DNA from: Selaginella moellendorffii
Taxonomy: Eukaryota > Streptophyta > Lycopodiopsida > Selaginellales > Selaginellaceae
Direction: 5' to 3'
Length of the DNA: 64,000 bases
Assembly (NCBI RefSeq): GCF_000143415.4
Contig: NW_003314328.1
Location: forward strand, 895,889 to 959,888
Below, in pieces: positions 45,007 to 56,607 of the stretch (its first letter is position 1; every line of letters begins with the position of its first letter). The position numbers and the translations under genes are program-made. The notes beneath the pieces are model-generated. The model searched no databases and was not told where the DNA came from. It worked only from the letters and a program-made list of their open reading frames with translations.

Positions 45007-45660
45007 TCATACCTTGAACCAGCGCGAGCGCTTCTTCCCGCTGGTTTGCTCTGCTGAGAAGATCGACAACGCAGTGGAACTGCTCCACTTCGGGGACAAT
45101 GCCGTATTTGGATGGCATTTCTTGGAAGAACTTCTTCCCTGCCTCGACGAAACCACCGTGGTTAGAACTGCGAGAGCTGTGATACCATGCGGTTTGATGC
45201 CAGAGTTTACCATCTCGTAAAACAGTGTCGGCGCTTGGCTTGCGTCCCCTTGCCTGCTGTATCCGGCGATCAGCGCACTCCAGGCCTCGTCACCATCTCC
45301 CGCTAGCGAGTCAAATAGCTGGCGAGCGGAAACCATGTCTCCAGCTTTGCCGTGAAAGTCAACCAGGGTTCCAGCCAAAACTCCATCTTCCTCAATGCCT
45401 CAACGGTAGATCAGAGCCTTGACTTTTCTCCCAAGGTCTAGACTCGAATGCTGCAAGCTTTCAGCACCGCGACGTACGTTGATGCGTTTGGTCGGCAGCC
45501 TTCGCGTCTCATCCTGTGGAACAACCTCAAAGCTCGTCTAGCATCGCCGTTCTCCGCGAAGCCAAGGATCAAGACGTTCCACGAGACCACGTTGCGAAGC
45601 TGACCGGTGTTGCCCAGCCTCCCACACCTGGCGTACGCATCGATCAAGCTGCTCGTCATG
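45007..45660 (-). pseudogene. PPR gene fragment 1 (minus strand)
   Basis: It contains PPR repeats such as AWSALIAGYSRQGDASQA near 45285-45235 and VVSWNVLILGFAENGDARRA near 45590-45530, followed by ALRLFHRMRREGCRPNAS. Frames break near 45400-45440. The 45478-45610 part is repeated at 47470-47577. Confidence 0.78.
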
Positions 45661-46340
45661 TAAGCGTGGAAGCATGGTGGACGCGAGAAGAGTTTTCGAT
45701 AAGATGCAGCGGCGGGATGTGGTTTCCTGGAACACGATCATCCTGGGCTATGGTGAGAACGACGAAGGAAAGATGGCGCTTCAACTCTTTAGAGATTTGC
45801 TACACTCTCGGTGCTGCCTACTGGACAGGCTGACTTTGGTGGCTGCGCTTAAGGCGTGTAGCACCCTCTCGACTCAAGAACAGGGAAGGCAAGTCGATGG
45901 GAAGATCGTGAAGCTGAGTTTGCTGGAAGCAGAAATGGCGGTGCACTTGCTGGCGAGGCTTTGATCTGGAAGACTTGTACGTGGCAAACTGCTTGGTGGA
46001 CATGTATGGGAAGTGTGGGAGCATGGCCGATTCTCGCAGAGTTTTCGACCGTGTGAAGCATCGCGACGTTGTTATCTGGAACACAGTGATCTCGGGATAC
46101 ACACAGAACGACGAAAGTGAGGCTGCTCTAGAGCTGTTTGAGGCTCTCTTGTGCGATGGTGGTATTTCTCCAACCAGCTTGACAGTCGTCGCGGCTTTCA
46201 AGGCTTGCGGCAGTCTTGCAGTCAAGAACAAAGAAAGGGATCGAACGAGAGCATTGGAAATCACCATAGTTGTTCATCGTGAAGCTGTGACGAAGCTGGA
46301 TGCCTCCGAGTGGGACAGTTTGCGTACATGTTGAGAAGAG
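45661..46340 (+). pseudogene. PPR gene fragment 2 (plus strand, inverted relative to neighbours)
   Basis: Plus-strand repeats include RRVFDKMQRRDVVSWNTIIL near 45685-45745 and CGSMADSRRVFDRVKHRDVV near 46015-46075, followed by IWNTVISGY. A stop at 45962 and a frame change at about 45975 break it. It lies head to head with minus-strand PPR pieces on both sides. Confidence 0.8.
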
Positions 46341-47560
46341 CGTTGGCCACGAAGATGTTAAAATCAGATCCCAGTCCCTCGGCCGTTCCATAGATCGCCA
46401 CACCCGTTACTAGAAACCTGAGCTTCTCTTGTGGATTCCGAGCTTCTTCCTTGGCTGCGAGATTGCTACAGGCCTGGAGAGCAGCGACAACACTCCAGCT
46501 ACCAAGCTGACAGACACCATCTTCGTAAACATCTCGAGAGCTAGCTCCTCGTTCTCACCATCCTATGCGTAGTCGAGCATCAATACGTTCCAAGAGACCA
46601 CATCCCGAGTTTTCATCCTGTCGAACACCTCTTGAGCACGCACCATGCTCCGGCACTTCACGTACATGTCGATGAGAGCATTCCCCAGGTAGACGTTGCG
46701 ATGGATTGCATCTATTCCCATCCCAGCCTCAGCTTGACGATGAACTTCCATGCCTCGATGCAGCGAAAAAACATTCACCATCCTCCCATCAACTTTCCGG
46801 CCTTCTTCGGCAAGAGTGGAGCACGCAGCGAGTGCAGCGGCAAAGTTCGTGAGTTTGCTCCGCAGCACTATTGCATCGATCGAAAGAGCTGCAAGGCCAC
46901 CTTAGCCTCGCCATTCTCCGCATAGCCCGAGATCAAAGCGTTCCAGCACACTGCGTCGGGGCGAGGAATCCTGTCGAAGGCCTGCTGTGCTTCCGCTACG
47001 CTGCCACACTTCATGTACATCGCCACCAAGCTACTGACTACGTGAGAGTCCGAATCCTCACCACTTTCTTTCGCGTTCGCGTGGATTTGCCGGCCTCTTT
47101 CGACATCTCTAGCTCTCGACTTTAGCGCCGCGTGGCAAGCGCTACAAGATAGATGGCAGTTTGAATCGGAAAAGCCAAGCTGAGAGATCTTTCACAGGAT
47201 CATCAGCAGCTTACCGACGAGATAAAGATACGAGCGATTGCCATCCACAAGCGTCCCAAGCCCGAGGCTCATAGCCAGCCTCCCACACCGTCTCCAAGTC
47301 GATCAAACGCAGCCTCCACTGCTACTGGCTCTTCTCGCGACGTTCTGCAGCAGAAGCTGGCCGCTGATACTGCAAGGCCTCCATGGTGATCCTGTACGTG
47401 TCCGTCTCGAGCATCACCTTGCCCGCGATTACACCTTCGGCCTGGTGACACCAGGCCAGAAGCTCGACGTAAATTGATGCGTTTGGTCGACAGCCTTCGC
47501 GTCTCATCCTGTGGAACAGCCTCAGAGCTCGTCACCGTTCTCAGACGTTCCACGAGACCA
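46341..47560 (-). pseudogene. PPR gene fragment 3 (minus strand)
   Basis: Minus-strand repeats include [20 protein letters not shown] near 46680-46620 with [11 protein letters not shown] after it. Upstream (46915-47060) is AMYMKCGSVAEAQQAFDRIP-type text, then a further piece near 47330-47507 (MRREGCRPNASIY). Frames change several times. It probably forms the other half of the gene from which the inverted piece derives. Confidence 0.75.
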
Positions 47561-48599
47561 CGTTGCGAAGTTGGTCAATATCGCTCGAGAAAACTTTGCT
47601 GGAATCCGCCAGACTGGAATGGTGTGAATAGATATTGAACTTGCAATTCTACGTTTCACATAGCCTGGCTGCCACTACTACTGCTCCCGTTCTCTGTGTA
47701 CATCAAGCAGTGATTTAGATAATAATCATGAATAAGAAACCATAGCTTACTCTAGTGGCTCTGATTGCTTGGATTTTTTACTTGTCGTTTCCTTTTCTGT
47801 ATTGGATTCAGGTAGCGTTGAGAAGAGGCAAACCTCAGAGAGGTCTGCCTCTTCTCCTTCTTTCACACATGAAGAAGAATTCTCACCACCATAAGACATG
47901 CTCTGGCTCCTCTTGTTTTCTTCTTTCCTGCGTGAGACTCTGTCTTGGCTGCTTTCGGAAGTTACTCTCTCCTAAAATTCCGTCCCTGCACTACTGATGA
48001 CAGTGTCGATATCAGCGCCAACTATTGTTGCAAAGATCACTTCCGTGCTACTCTTCTCGTCATCAGTCATCGTTTTCAGCTCTTCCCGAGTAGCGAACGC
48101 CATTTCTTTGGCAGAAGCTGTATGAGCAGCGTAATTGCTGATGTCGTCGTTGCTGTCAATAAATATATTACAAAAGCTTTTAGTTTAATCTTTAAACTTG
48201 ATAATAATGAGGAAAGAGATATTAAAGAAGAAACAAAAAGAGAAGAGAGAGGAAAAATAGAAGAATAAAAGAAGAAAAAAGAAGTTCATACCTGGATTTA
48301 GCTTTGTAAATAAACGAGGCAATCTCTTTCGTCATTTGCAATCTCCTCTTCTTGCCATCGACCCCTTCAATCTTGATTTCCTCTGATCCTCGTCATCACT
48401 CCTGCTAGCTATCCCTGCGAGCCACTTGAGAGAATGTGACTGCCGCTTCTTGAAGCTTCCTTTCTCTGTCTTCTCAAAGACCAGCTCCAGAAAAGCCCTG
48501 TAGCAGATCTGCTTCCCACGAGGCTCAAATGCAGGAGCATTCTCATCGATGGCGATGAGAATGTCCTCCTCCTGAGAACCGGGAGGCGTCTGAGACGAT
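47561..48599. other. Spacer without recognised gene
   Basis: It contains purine-rich stretches (48200-48270) and pyrimidine-rich stretches. No motif supports the short open frames. The epoxide hydrolase pseudogene begins near its end. Confidence 0.5.
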
Positions 48600-49045
48600 A
48601 TTTTGCGCTTTGACACCAAGAAAAGGAAATGAAAATGCTCTTGAATAGCAAAGGGGAACTCATGGTTGCTCCTAAAAACAAGGAATTCATGGACATACTC
48701 GAGCTGCCTGCATGGATTAGCGAGGAAGTGCTTGACTATTATGCCCAAGAGTTTTCTTGCACCTACTATAGAGCAGTAGACTTGTAAGTTGTGGATCGAT
48801 TTGTTCTCCTAGATAATGGCAACTCAAAGCTTCTTGGTGAAGATCAGCGTGCCAGCCTTGTTCATGACTGGGGACCGTGACCTTGTTTACTTCATGCCTG
48901 GGATTCGCGATTACGTGGATTGAACGCCGACATTCCCAGTCTCAAGGAGACGATTTTGTTGTCGTCTGGCCACTTCATCATGCAGCAAGAGAGCGCTGAA
49001 GAGGTGAACAGCATTCTCGTCAGCTTCTTTGCAAAAATCATAAAG
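48600..49045 (+). pseudogene. Epoxide hydrolase pseudogene (3' exons only)
   Basis: It matches the last two exons and the intervening intron of the intact gene at 52594-53867: LNSKGELMVAPKNKEFMDIL near 48636-48695, WISEEVLDYYAQEFS near 48714-48757, the same GTAAGTTGTGG donor near 48784, then KISVPALFMTGDRDLVYFMP near 48840-48900. Small deletions, a TGA near 48920 after RDYVD, and absence of the 5' exons (catalytic Asp exon) make it dead. Retention of the intron shows DNA-level duplication. Confidence 0.88.
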
Positions 49046-49123
49046 TGTTTTGTTAATGTAACGTAACCGCGCCACAGTGCGAGAATATTCCACTTTCAAA
49101 ACTAGGGTTTATTTAGGTTGGCT

Positions 49124-52050
49124 ATGGCGGTGGAGGCGATGCGCTTGCCCAGGGCGGTGTCGCTGCGGCCTGCGCAGAGATCTTCCAAGCTCGGCACCAG
49201 CTACATTCAGGTATATCTGTTTCTCTTATCGATCGATCGGTGATTCCTGTTTGTTTTGGCAGATTTTAGGGACTGGAATGGAAATGCCCAGTGTTTTGCT
49301 CTTTTTTGATAACAAGCGCTTCATCTTCAATGCTGGAGAGGTACTTACGTGCCGCTTTTGTGACATAGAAAGGATTTGAAAGGTATTTTTTATTGCAGGG
49401 AATGCAACGTTTTTGTGTGGAGCACAAGATTAAACTTTCAAAGGCAAACTTATAGAAATTCTCAAGGGACTGGCTTTTGATTCTTGTTGTTTAGATTGAC
49501 CATATTCTTTTCACTCGGGTTTGCTCTGAGACTTGCGGTGGTCTTCCTGGTAATCGTTTTTCTTTCTTTCTTTCCTTTCTTTGGGTCTAGATTCGATTGA
49601 TTTTCTTAGCAGTATGCTGCTGCAGGGGCCTTACTGACGCTCGCTAGAGATCTCGAGGCGACGGTAACGATTTTCAGTCCTTGGAGACTGAAGTAAAAAC
49701 ACCGGTTTTTTTCAGGTAAATATATGGGGTCCCTCTAAGCTTCAGTTCTTACTGAATGCCATGTCTACGTTTATCCCGAACTCTTCAATTCTACATGCGC
49801 ACATCTTTGGGTCTGATACGATGCCTCAAGGAGGAACGATTATCGATGACGATGCTGTTAAAATATCCGGCACTCTTCTTCAACCTTGCAGTGGCAAGAA
49901 CTGCGAAGGTACTATTCTCCTAGTGGTTTGCATTTTAGTTCGTAACAGCTCTATATAATCCTGTGTAGAAAAAGAGCCTTCCGTAGTCTACGTTTGTGAG
50001 CTCCCTGAAGTGAAAGGTAGATTTGATCCAGCAAAAGCAGTGAGTTTGGGATTGCAGCCAGGGCAAAAATATGGACTGCTTCAAAGGGGTATGACTGTGG
50101 AAACAGATGATGGTGCACGGACTGTAAGCTAGCTTTGTTCATTCCTTTCGCTGGCTTATCAGATTTTTTTTTGTCTCAGATTCATCCAGACGACGTGATG
50201 GAACCGTCTACTTCTGGACCAGTCTTCGTCGTTGTAGACTGTCCAACAGTCTCTCATATACCGGCTTTAACTTCTGCAGCATCATTGGAAGCATTGTATT
50301 CTTCTCCAAGAACCAAAGCAGAAGTGGTATGTGTCGTGCATCTTAGTCCTTTACCTGTGGTCGAAGATGCTGGATACAGCTGCTGGATGACAAAGTTTGC
50401 AGCTGCGCAGCATGTACTTGCAGGTCCTGGCTGGTAAGCGATCTTTCATGTCAGTGCTCCTCTTTTAATCTTTGTTTTTGTTCATATGCATAGTTGCAGG
50501 AGCAAAACGAGATGCCCGATTTTCAAGTCAAGTGCTTTGCTGTTGGCAAAACTGAATATGGTTTGTCCGCGGGTTTTTCCGTTCAATCTTGGAGTGGATA
50601 AAAGCGACACAAAGTTTTCAGAGGTAAACCATTCCCCTGTTTCTATCAGCACTGAACTCACGTGTTGTTATTGTAGAATTCACGCGTTGTGGCTGCTCAC
50701 AACCTTCTCAAGGCAAGTAAACAACTTGCCAACCTTTTGTTTTATGATGGTTGTGTGCTCATCAGTTCCAGCTTCTACCTTTGCCTCTTCTGGGCTTGGA
50801 GAAATCCCCTGCCGTAGAAGATTTCAATCTCGAAGCCATCCAAACAGAGTTTCTCAATGAAATTCCAGAGCTGCTATCTATCAAACAGGACGTGAAGCTA
50901 TTATACGATGAGAACGCTTTGACGACGACGGCTCCAGCATGTATAAGCTCCAAGGCAGATGACTTGGAGATAGTTTTCTTGGGGACGGGATCTATGCACC
51001 CGTCCAAGCATCGAAACGTCAGTGCCATATACCTTCATCTTTTTGAGCGTGGAGGAATGCTCTTGGATTGTGGAGAAGGCACGTATGGACAGCTGAAGAG
51101 AAGGTACTTTTCTATAGTTTTATTGTTCTACTACGTACTTTTCTTTCCCTAAAACTTAATGTTCATAGATATGGGATCCAAGGCGCCGATTCGGTCCTAG
51201 CCAATCTGAAGTGCATTTGGATTTCTCACATCCATGCTGATCATCAGAGCGGACTTACACGCATACTCACGGCTCGCAAGGCCCTTTTACAAGCTCAGGG
51301 AAGAGTTCAGCCAATCCTGGTGATAGGACCAATGTTCCTCAGGCGCTACTTGACGGCTTACGAGAGACTAGAAACTCTGGCAATGGATTTTCTAGATTGC
51401 AGTCAAACAACCATCGCCGCCGGCTCATACAACTCAAAGTTCCGCGACACCTTAAGTCTGCTATGCGGAGGGAAGAGAAAGCACATTGACACTGGCGAGA
51501 CGGGGTATGATTTAGCAACAGGACTTGACGAAACTGGCCGGAAGAAACTGGATCAAGTGCTGCAGGAGCTCGGCTTAACGTCACTGCTAAGCGTTCCCGT
51601 GATACACTGCGCTCACTCCTTCGGAATCGTTCTAGAGTCGGCTCAAAGTGGCTGGAAGTTCGCTTTCTCGGGTGATACAAGGCCCTGTGACGCATTTGTG
51701 GAAGCTGCAAAGGGCGCTACGATCTTTGTCCACGAGGTAAGCTCGTTACCAAAGCTCTTTCTTTTCTCAAGAATTTGTTCCAGGCTACGTTCGATGACGG
51801 CTTGCTCGCGGAAGCTCTCGAGAAAAACCACAGCCTGACTTGTGAAGCAGTCCAGGCCGGGGCAGCTGCTGGAGCTTACAGGACGATTCTCACGCACTTC
51901 AGCCAGCGCTATCCTCAGATCCCAGTTTTCGACGCGAGCTACAACGACAGAACTTGCATTGCGTTCGACATGATGAGCGTCAACTTGGTGGATTTGCCGC
52001 TGCTCCCAAAGTTGGTCCCGGTGATGAAGCTCATGTTTAAGGAAGAATGA
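49124..52050 (+). CDS. tRNase Z, long form (ELAC2-like), 745 aa, 13 exons
   Basis: Exons: 49124-49210, 49263-49340, 49399-49443, 49495-49549, 49626-49663, 49716-49908, 49969-50123, 50180-50433, 50500-50623, 50677-50712, 50766-51103, 51169-51736, 51784-52050; phases join without a stop. It is an endonuclease that removes 3' trailers from pre-tRNA using two metal ions. The N-half has an ILGTG start and a SETCGGLPG block but lacks the metal motif, as expected. The C-half has [16 protein letters not shown], the metal motif [31 protein letters not shown] and HFSQRYP. Introns after LSK (49444) and after NLLK (50713) begin with GC. A weak basic N-terminus could allow organelle targeting. Confidence 0.95.
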
Positions 52051-52593
52051 ATGTACTATACGTGAATCCATCCTCCAGGGAGGAGCGAGAAGGGAAGATG
52101 GAAGCCACCGCCACAAATGTTACTAGCACAAGCGGGGGACCCAAGACTTTCAAGGCTGATTTCTCCAGGTTTGTCAGGTTTTAAGGAGCTGTATGGATCT
52201 ACTCGACGTTGAAAGCAACTTGGTTTTCAAGGATAAGTTGGTACCCAAGCTATCTCTATATCGTTCAAGGTATTGTTTCATTCCTTGGAGGAGAGGCAAT
52301 TCACACGAACAGGCTGCTGCTAGGAGAGGCAATTCACACGAACAGGCTGAGCAGCAGAGACGAGTAACGCATTCTCATCTCTCGTGAATAGAATGAACAA
52401 GAGCTCGGACCATGCTTTTGTTGGTGTATGTTTCTCATTCTATTTTATTCTGGATTGAAATAATCAATGGATTTCTCTTTTGGACGCGATCACTTTATCT
52501 TCTCTGTTGGTTTGGTGGTGGTGTAGATTCTCTTCAAAAAATATCTTCATACTTTTTTTGTGCAGTGTCGTCTTCATTGAGGAAGGCCCAGCC
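52051..52593. other. Spacer with a short tandem repeat, no gene
   Basis: It holds a 33-bp direct repeat (AGGAGAGGCAATTCACACGA in each copy) starting at 52289 and 52322. A short open frame across it (52193-52387) is a repeat artefact. The 3' UTR of tRNase Z and the 5' UTR of the epoxide hydrolase presumably lie here. Confidence 0.6.
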
Positions 52594-53867
52594 ATGGCTA
52601 CTGATGGTGAGATCTCCCACCGCTTCGTGGAGACGAATGGAATCAAGATGCACATCGCCGAGGCGGGATCGCCAGGTTCTTCGTGGGTTTTTTCCTTTGG
52701 TTTGGCACTGATTTGAGGAAAACTCGCAGGAAATCCTGTTGTGCTGCTGCTGCACGGCTTCCCGGAGCTGTGGTATTCGTGGCGGCACCAAATGCCGGCT
52801 CTGGCCGCTGCTGGTTACCGTGTTGTGGCTCCTGACCTTCGAGGCTTTGGCCAGACTGACGCACCCCACGGCATGGAGAAGTATACGAGCCTCCATATTG
52901 TGGGTGATCTTGTGGGACTGCTCGACGCCTTGGGCGAGGAAAAGGTCGGCCATTTTCCTCATTCTTTCACTCCTCGACCTTGGAAGTTTGCTTGTTCTTT
53001 TCCAAAGATGCTTGACTTGATTTGGGTGTGTGATCTAAGACTTGATTTCATGTGTTGTGAAGGTCTTTGTCGCTGGACATGACTGGGGGGCGATCATTGC
53101 CTGGGACGTGTGCCTGTTTCGACCGGATCGAGTCAAGGCACTGGTTGCTCTGAGCGTTCCATACTCGCCCAGGAATCCCAAACACAGTTTCAGCCAATCT
53201 CTCAAGCGCGTACTGGGAGAAGGATACTATTTTTCACGCTTCCAGGTAGAGCAAAACCACCTTTTTATCAGTCAAGTGTGTTGTGTGATACATTGTTTAT
53301 GAGATTGTATTCTCAGGAACCAGGAAGGCCAGAGGCTGATTTTGCTCGCTTTGACGCCAAGACAGTGGTGAAGAAAATGCTCTTGAATAGCAAAGGGGAG
53401 GTCTTGGTTGCTCCTAAAGACAAGGAAGTCATGGACATACTCGAGGAACCCACTGAGCTGCCTCCATGGATTAGCGAGGAAGAACTTGACTATTATGCCC
53501 AAGAGTTTTCTCGCACGGGATTTACCACTGGCCTCAATTACTATCGAGCAGCAAACTTGTAAGTTGTGGATCGATTTGTATCCTCTCCATCTTGTGACAA
53601 TGTTCTCCATTTTCTCCTAGATCATGGGAGCTCAAAGCTCCTTGGACAATGGTGAAGATCAGCGTGCCAGCCTTGTTCGTGACCGGGGACCGTGACCTGG
53701 TTTACTGCACGCCTGGGATCCGGGATTACGTCGACAAAGGTAGATTGAAGGCCGACGTTCCCAATCTCAAGGAGACGATTGTGTTGTCGTCTGGCCACTT
53801 CATGCAGCAAGAGAGCGCTGGAGAGGTGAATAGCATTCTCGTCAGCTTCTTTGGAGAAATCATATAA
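52594..53867 (+). CDS. Soluble epoxide hydrolase (alpha/beta hydrolase), 322 aa, five exons
   Basis: Exons are 52594-52675, 52730-52944, 53063-53245, 53317-53558 and 53621-53867; all are GT-AG and in phase. The enzyme adds water to fatty-acid or xenobiotic epoxides in cytosol or peroxisome. Motifs: oxyanion-hole HGFPELWYSWRHQ, nucleophile Asp in GHDWGA, a cap domain with Tyr residues (WISEEELDYYAQEFSRTGF), acid Asp in TGDRDLV, and catalytic His in SSGHFMQQE. The length is normal for plant sEH. The second intron donor (GTCGGC) is weak but gives the only in-frame join. A dead partial copy lies on the far side of the tRNase Z gene. Confidence 0.94.
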
Positions 53868-54657
53868 CCGAAGCTTTTTTGTGCATTAAGTTTCCATGAA
53901 TATATGTTATTTTAGAACTCCAAAACTCTCATCCTCACATTCGAGGAACAAACTAAATGACAAAATACCGGATGGACAAGCTCAAAGTCTTGGCCATCCA
54001 CCTGGGACATGCTTCTATCCACGTAACCACTAAAGGTGGACACCTTGAGCATGGGTCCTGCTGAGATGCGACTGAGAAAAACCATTTCTTAGCTCAAAAT
54101 TAAGCTCAATTTCAGCTCAAAGTCAACAGCAGTCAAACACAATCTAGACTTTCATGAAATTTTTACTGGACTTCTGTGGACTTTTTATTGATTAACATTG
54201 ACCTGCGCTAAGTGGTGCACTGTCCAGGCTCATCCAAGACATCAAAATATTTTCTAAAATTAGATCCCTTGGTCACTCATCCGGGTTTTGCATAGAACAG
54301 AGTAATAAACAAATGTGACACTATTTAGAGAAGGTCCACTGTTTGCATCTCTAAAGCAGCCTCGTCATGGCCAAGCTTGCATACCCCTAGATCTTGTCGT
54401 TCATGAAACAACTTATTTTCACCACCACTTTTCTTTGTCCACAAATCAATTGTAGAAGTGTTTCTTTAATCTTCTCAGCTTATAGGTTCAAAATTTGCGT
54501 TTTATTAGTTTCTCAGAACATGGTGCTCAAAGTGGTCTTTGTTGTATTTCAAAAAAGAGGAGCGAAAGCCTCGTCATGAGATTGTAACATATTTCGTTCC
54601 TTAAAATTATTCGATAGGTTGCTTCGACAGCTCTTGGCATCACCACTTGATGCAAGT
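53868..54657. other. Spacer with a remnant of the kinase-like family
   Basis: Minus-strand 53970-54080 resembles the 3' end of the neighbouring gene (compare 54700-54840: GGGACATGCTT, GGTGGACACCT and GAGCATGG in the same order). It is a third, short and decayed member of the family. The rest (54080-54650) shows no gene. Confidence 0.6.
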
Positions 54658-56202
54658 TTAAAGATGTTTCGAAGAACACACTAAATCGAGGAGTTCAAAA
54701 TCTCGGCCATCAGCCACACCAGGTATACCATGGGACATGCTTATCAAAGTGTATCCACTCTCGCTGGGTATCCACCTCGGCTCCCCCCCAAAGTGGACAC
54801 CTCGAGCATGGATCCTGCGGAGATGCGACTGGATCACGTCGCGCTTCATGTCCATGCGCCGCGAGCTTAAATCCCCACTCGTCGACACGTCCGTGAAAGT
54901 CACGAAGCAAAGGGTGGCGCCACGGACGAAGCCATAGCCGAGCATGACGGGGATCGCGTCTCCCTGCAAGTCGCGCAGCCGCATGTACACGTCCACCTCC
55001 CGGACAAACTTTCTCAGATAAGAATCGGTGTCCATGCGAAGGCTGCTCGTCAAGTCCCTCAGCCGGACAAGCACGGGCTTGCCACGGAACTCTGCCTTAA
55101 GTAAGATCCGGCCCCTGTCCCTGTTGTGCGAGAAGAGGCTGGCCTGGCCTAGCTCCGCCAGATCGTCCCACCATGCAAGCTTGGCGACGAGCTCATCCAC
55201 GTTTGCCACCTTTCGCTCCTTGGACAGCTTCCGGAGCCTCGCAAGGATTGGCAGGCGATCAAACGGCCGAGGGCCGATGCTTACAAACGGTGGAGCTCCG
55301 AGATCTCTAGCATCAGCAGCGATCTCACCGTCGAAGCTCTGTCCCAGCCATGCAGCGAAAGCGCAGGCCTTGAGAGCGTTGCCACTGTTGTAGAGAACCG
55401 GGGGCGAGATCCACACGCGTCCTTTCACGCCAGGCAGCCTCTTACACACGAACGTCTTGGCGTAAGACGAGACGATCCCAAAGTAACAGCCCGTGAGCAG
55501 CATATAAGAGTAGAGCCTCGCAACTTGGATCTCCAGGCTGCTGTTTTTCTCGTCAAGATCCATAGCCATCACACCGACGAGCGAAACCTCGCGTTTTTCT
55601 GGACAGATCGCCGACTTCACCGTGTCGGTGGCATCCGGGTAGCAGCAGAACGCGACGCAGCAAGTCCCCCGGATCTGGCCCGACATAAGGAGCAGTCCGA
55701 GCAGCACGGTGCGGAAGTTCCCGGCAGGCGATGGATCCGGAGCGACTCGATCATCCGGCTGCCGCCGGGTCCATTCTTCCATCTCTCCGTGAAATGACCA
55801 CCAGCAGTGCATCTGAAAGTCGAGCGGGCAGAGCTCGGCGAGCGGTGGCGGAGAAACGTTGGCGTAGGTGCGGATCACTTGCTCGGGGAGCTCGGGCAGC
55901 GGGGCCTGGACATACTCCTTCCACGCCAGCGGGAGGTTGTCCGACCACTCCACGAAGACGTCCATGGAAACACTCCATGATTCTTCCAAGTCGGCCTGGA
56001 CGGGATTGATCGCTGTGGGCTGCACAAAGACCATGTCTTGCCAGTGCTGGGGAAGAAAAGCGAATGGCTCTTGGGCAGGTTGCGCAGGTCCCAGCTTTAG
56101 GGGCTCCGCGCTTAGAGATGGGTAGCTTAGAAAGCTTCCTCTTACCTTTGGCGATGGGAGTTCCAGCATGGTAGGCAGCGCAACGTCTTCCATGGCGCTC
56201 AA
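54658..56202 (-). CDS. Nuclease-like plus kinase-like protein, 514 aa, single exon, family unnamed
   Basis: The intronless frame is intact. Residues about 1-190 are Pro-rich and unrecognised. Residues about 195-290 (VSLVGVMAMDLDEKNSS, then VARLYSYMLLTGCYFGIVSS, then WISPPVLYNSG) have the pattern of the PD-(D/E)XK-like domain that precedes kinase domains in some eukaryotic CR/Crinkler-type and fungal proteins. Residues about 340-514 look like a degenerate protein-kinase fold: VLVRLRDL, REVDVYMRLRDLQGDAIPVM with LGYGF, and HARGVHFGG at the position of the HxD loop. The catalytic Asp is not obvious. Domain assignments are inference. A broken copy is at 9042-9868 and a shorter remnant at 53970-54080, so the family is multicopy. 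Confidence 0.7.
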   Translation of the reverse strand: MSAMEDVALPTMLELPSPKVRGSFLSYPSLSAEPLKLGPAQPAQEPFAFLPQHWQDMVFVQPTAINPVQADLEESWSVSMDVFVEWSDNLPLAWKEYVQAPLPELPEQVIRTYANVSPPPLAELCPLDFQMHCWWSFHGEMEEWTRRQPDDRVAPDPSPAGNFRTVLLGLLLMSGQIRGTCCVAFCCYPDATDTVKSAICPEKREVSLVGVMAMDLDEKNSSLEIQVARLYSYMLLTGCYFGIVSSYAKTFVCKRLPGVKGRVWISPPVLYNSGNALKACAFAAWLGQSFDGEIAADARDLGAPPFVSIGPRPFDRLPILARLRKLSKERKVANVDELVAKLAWWDDLAELGQASLFSHNRDRGRILLKAEFRGKPVLVRLRDLTSSLRMDTDSYLRKFVREVDVYMRLRDLQGDAIPVMLGYGFVRGATLCFVTFTDVSTSGDLSSRRMDMKRDVIQSHLRRIHARGVHFGGEPRWIPSESGYTLISMSHGIPGVADGRDFELLDLVCSSKHL

Positions 56203-56607
56203 TTTTCTTAGGGCAGAGAGAATATACTAAACATGAGCTTTTAATAAAACCAAAATAAAGAATATATGAATGAATATTCGAAAAGATAAATATTATTTAG
56301 ACCAGCTCAGACATTGTTTAGCGGCTCAATACAACGTACAAATATTCTCGTTTATTCACACGATTCTGACCGTAGTATCTTATGAGTATCTTTTATAATG
56401 ACGGGCCATAGAAAAAATCACACAGGCATCGCCCTGAACTTTCTACGGCACCCTGAAACACGCATTTCTGCTCGTATAGTATGGATATTCTTAAATAAAA
56501 TATTTGTTCCCAAATGACAACATGACACGTAGAAAAGCTTGCCTTTTATTCTAATCAAACCCTTTTAAGGTGTAACAGGAATTTGTAACGGGGTTTTTTG
56601 GACAACG
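56203..56607. other. Upstream region of the kinase-like gene
   Basis: AT-rich with no coding support. Together with the repeats it forms the shared spacer of two divergent genes. Confidence 0.5.

Noticed and set aside
48332-48748. 138-codon minus-strand frame
   Set aside because: It runs partly antisense to the epoxide hydrolase pseudogene and has no motif of its own.
52193-52387. 64-codon open frame after tRNase Z
   Set aside because: It is produced by the 33-bp direct repeat; no start context, motif or conservation supports a gene.
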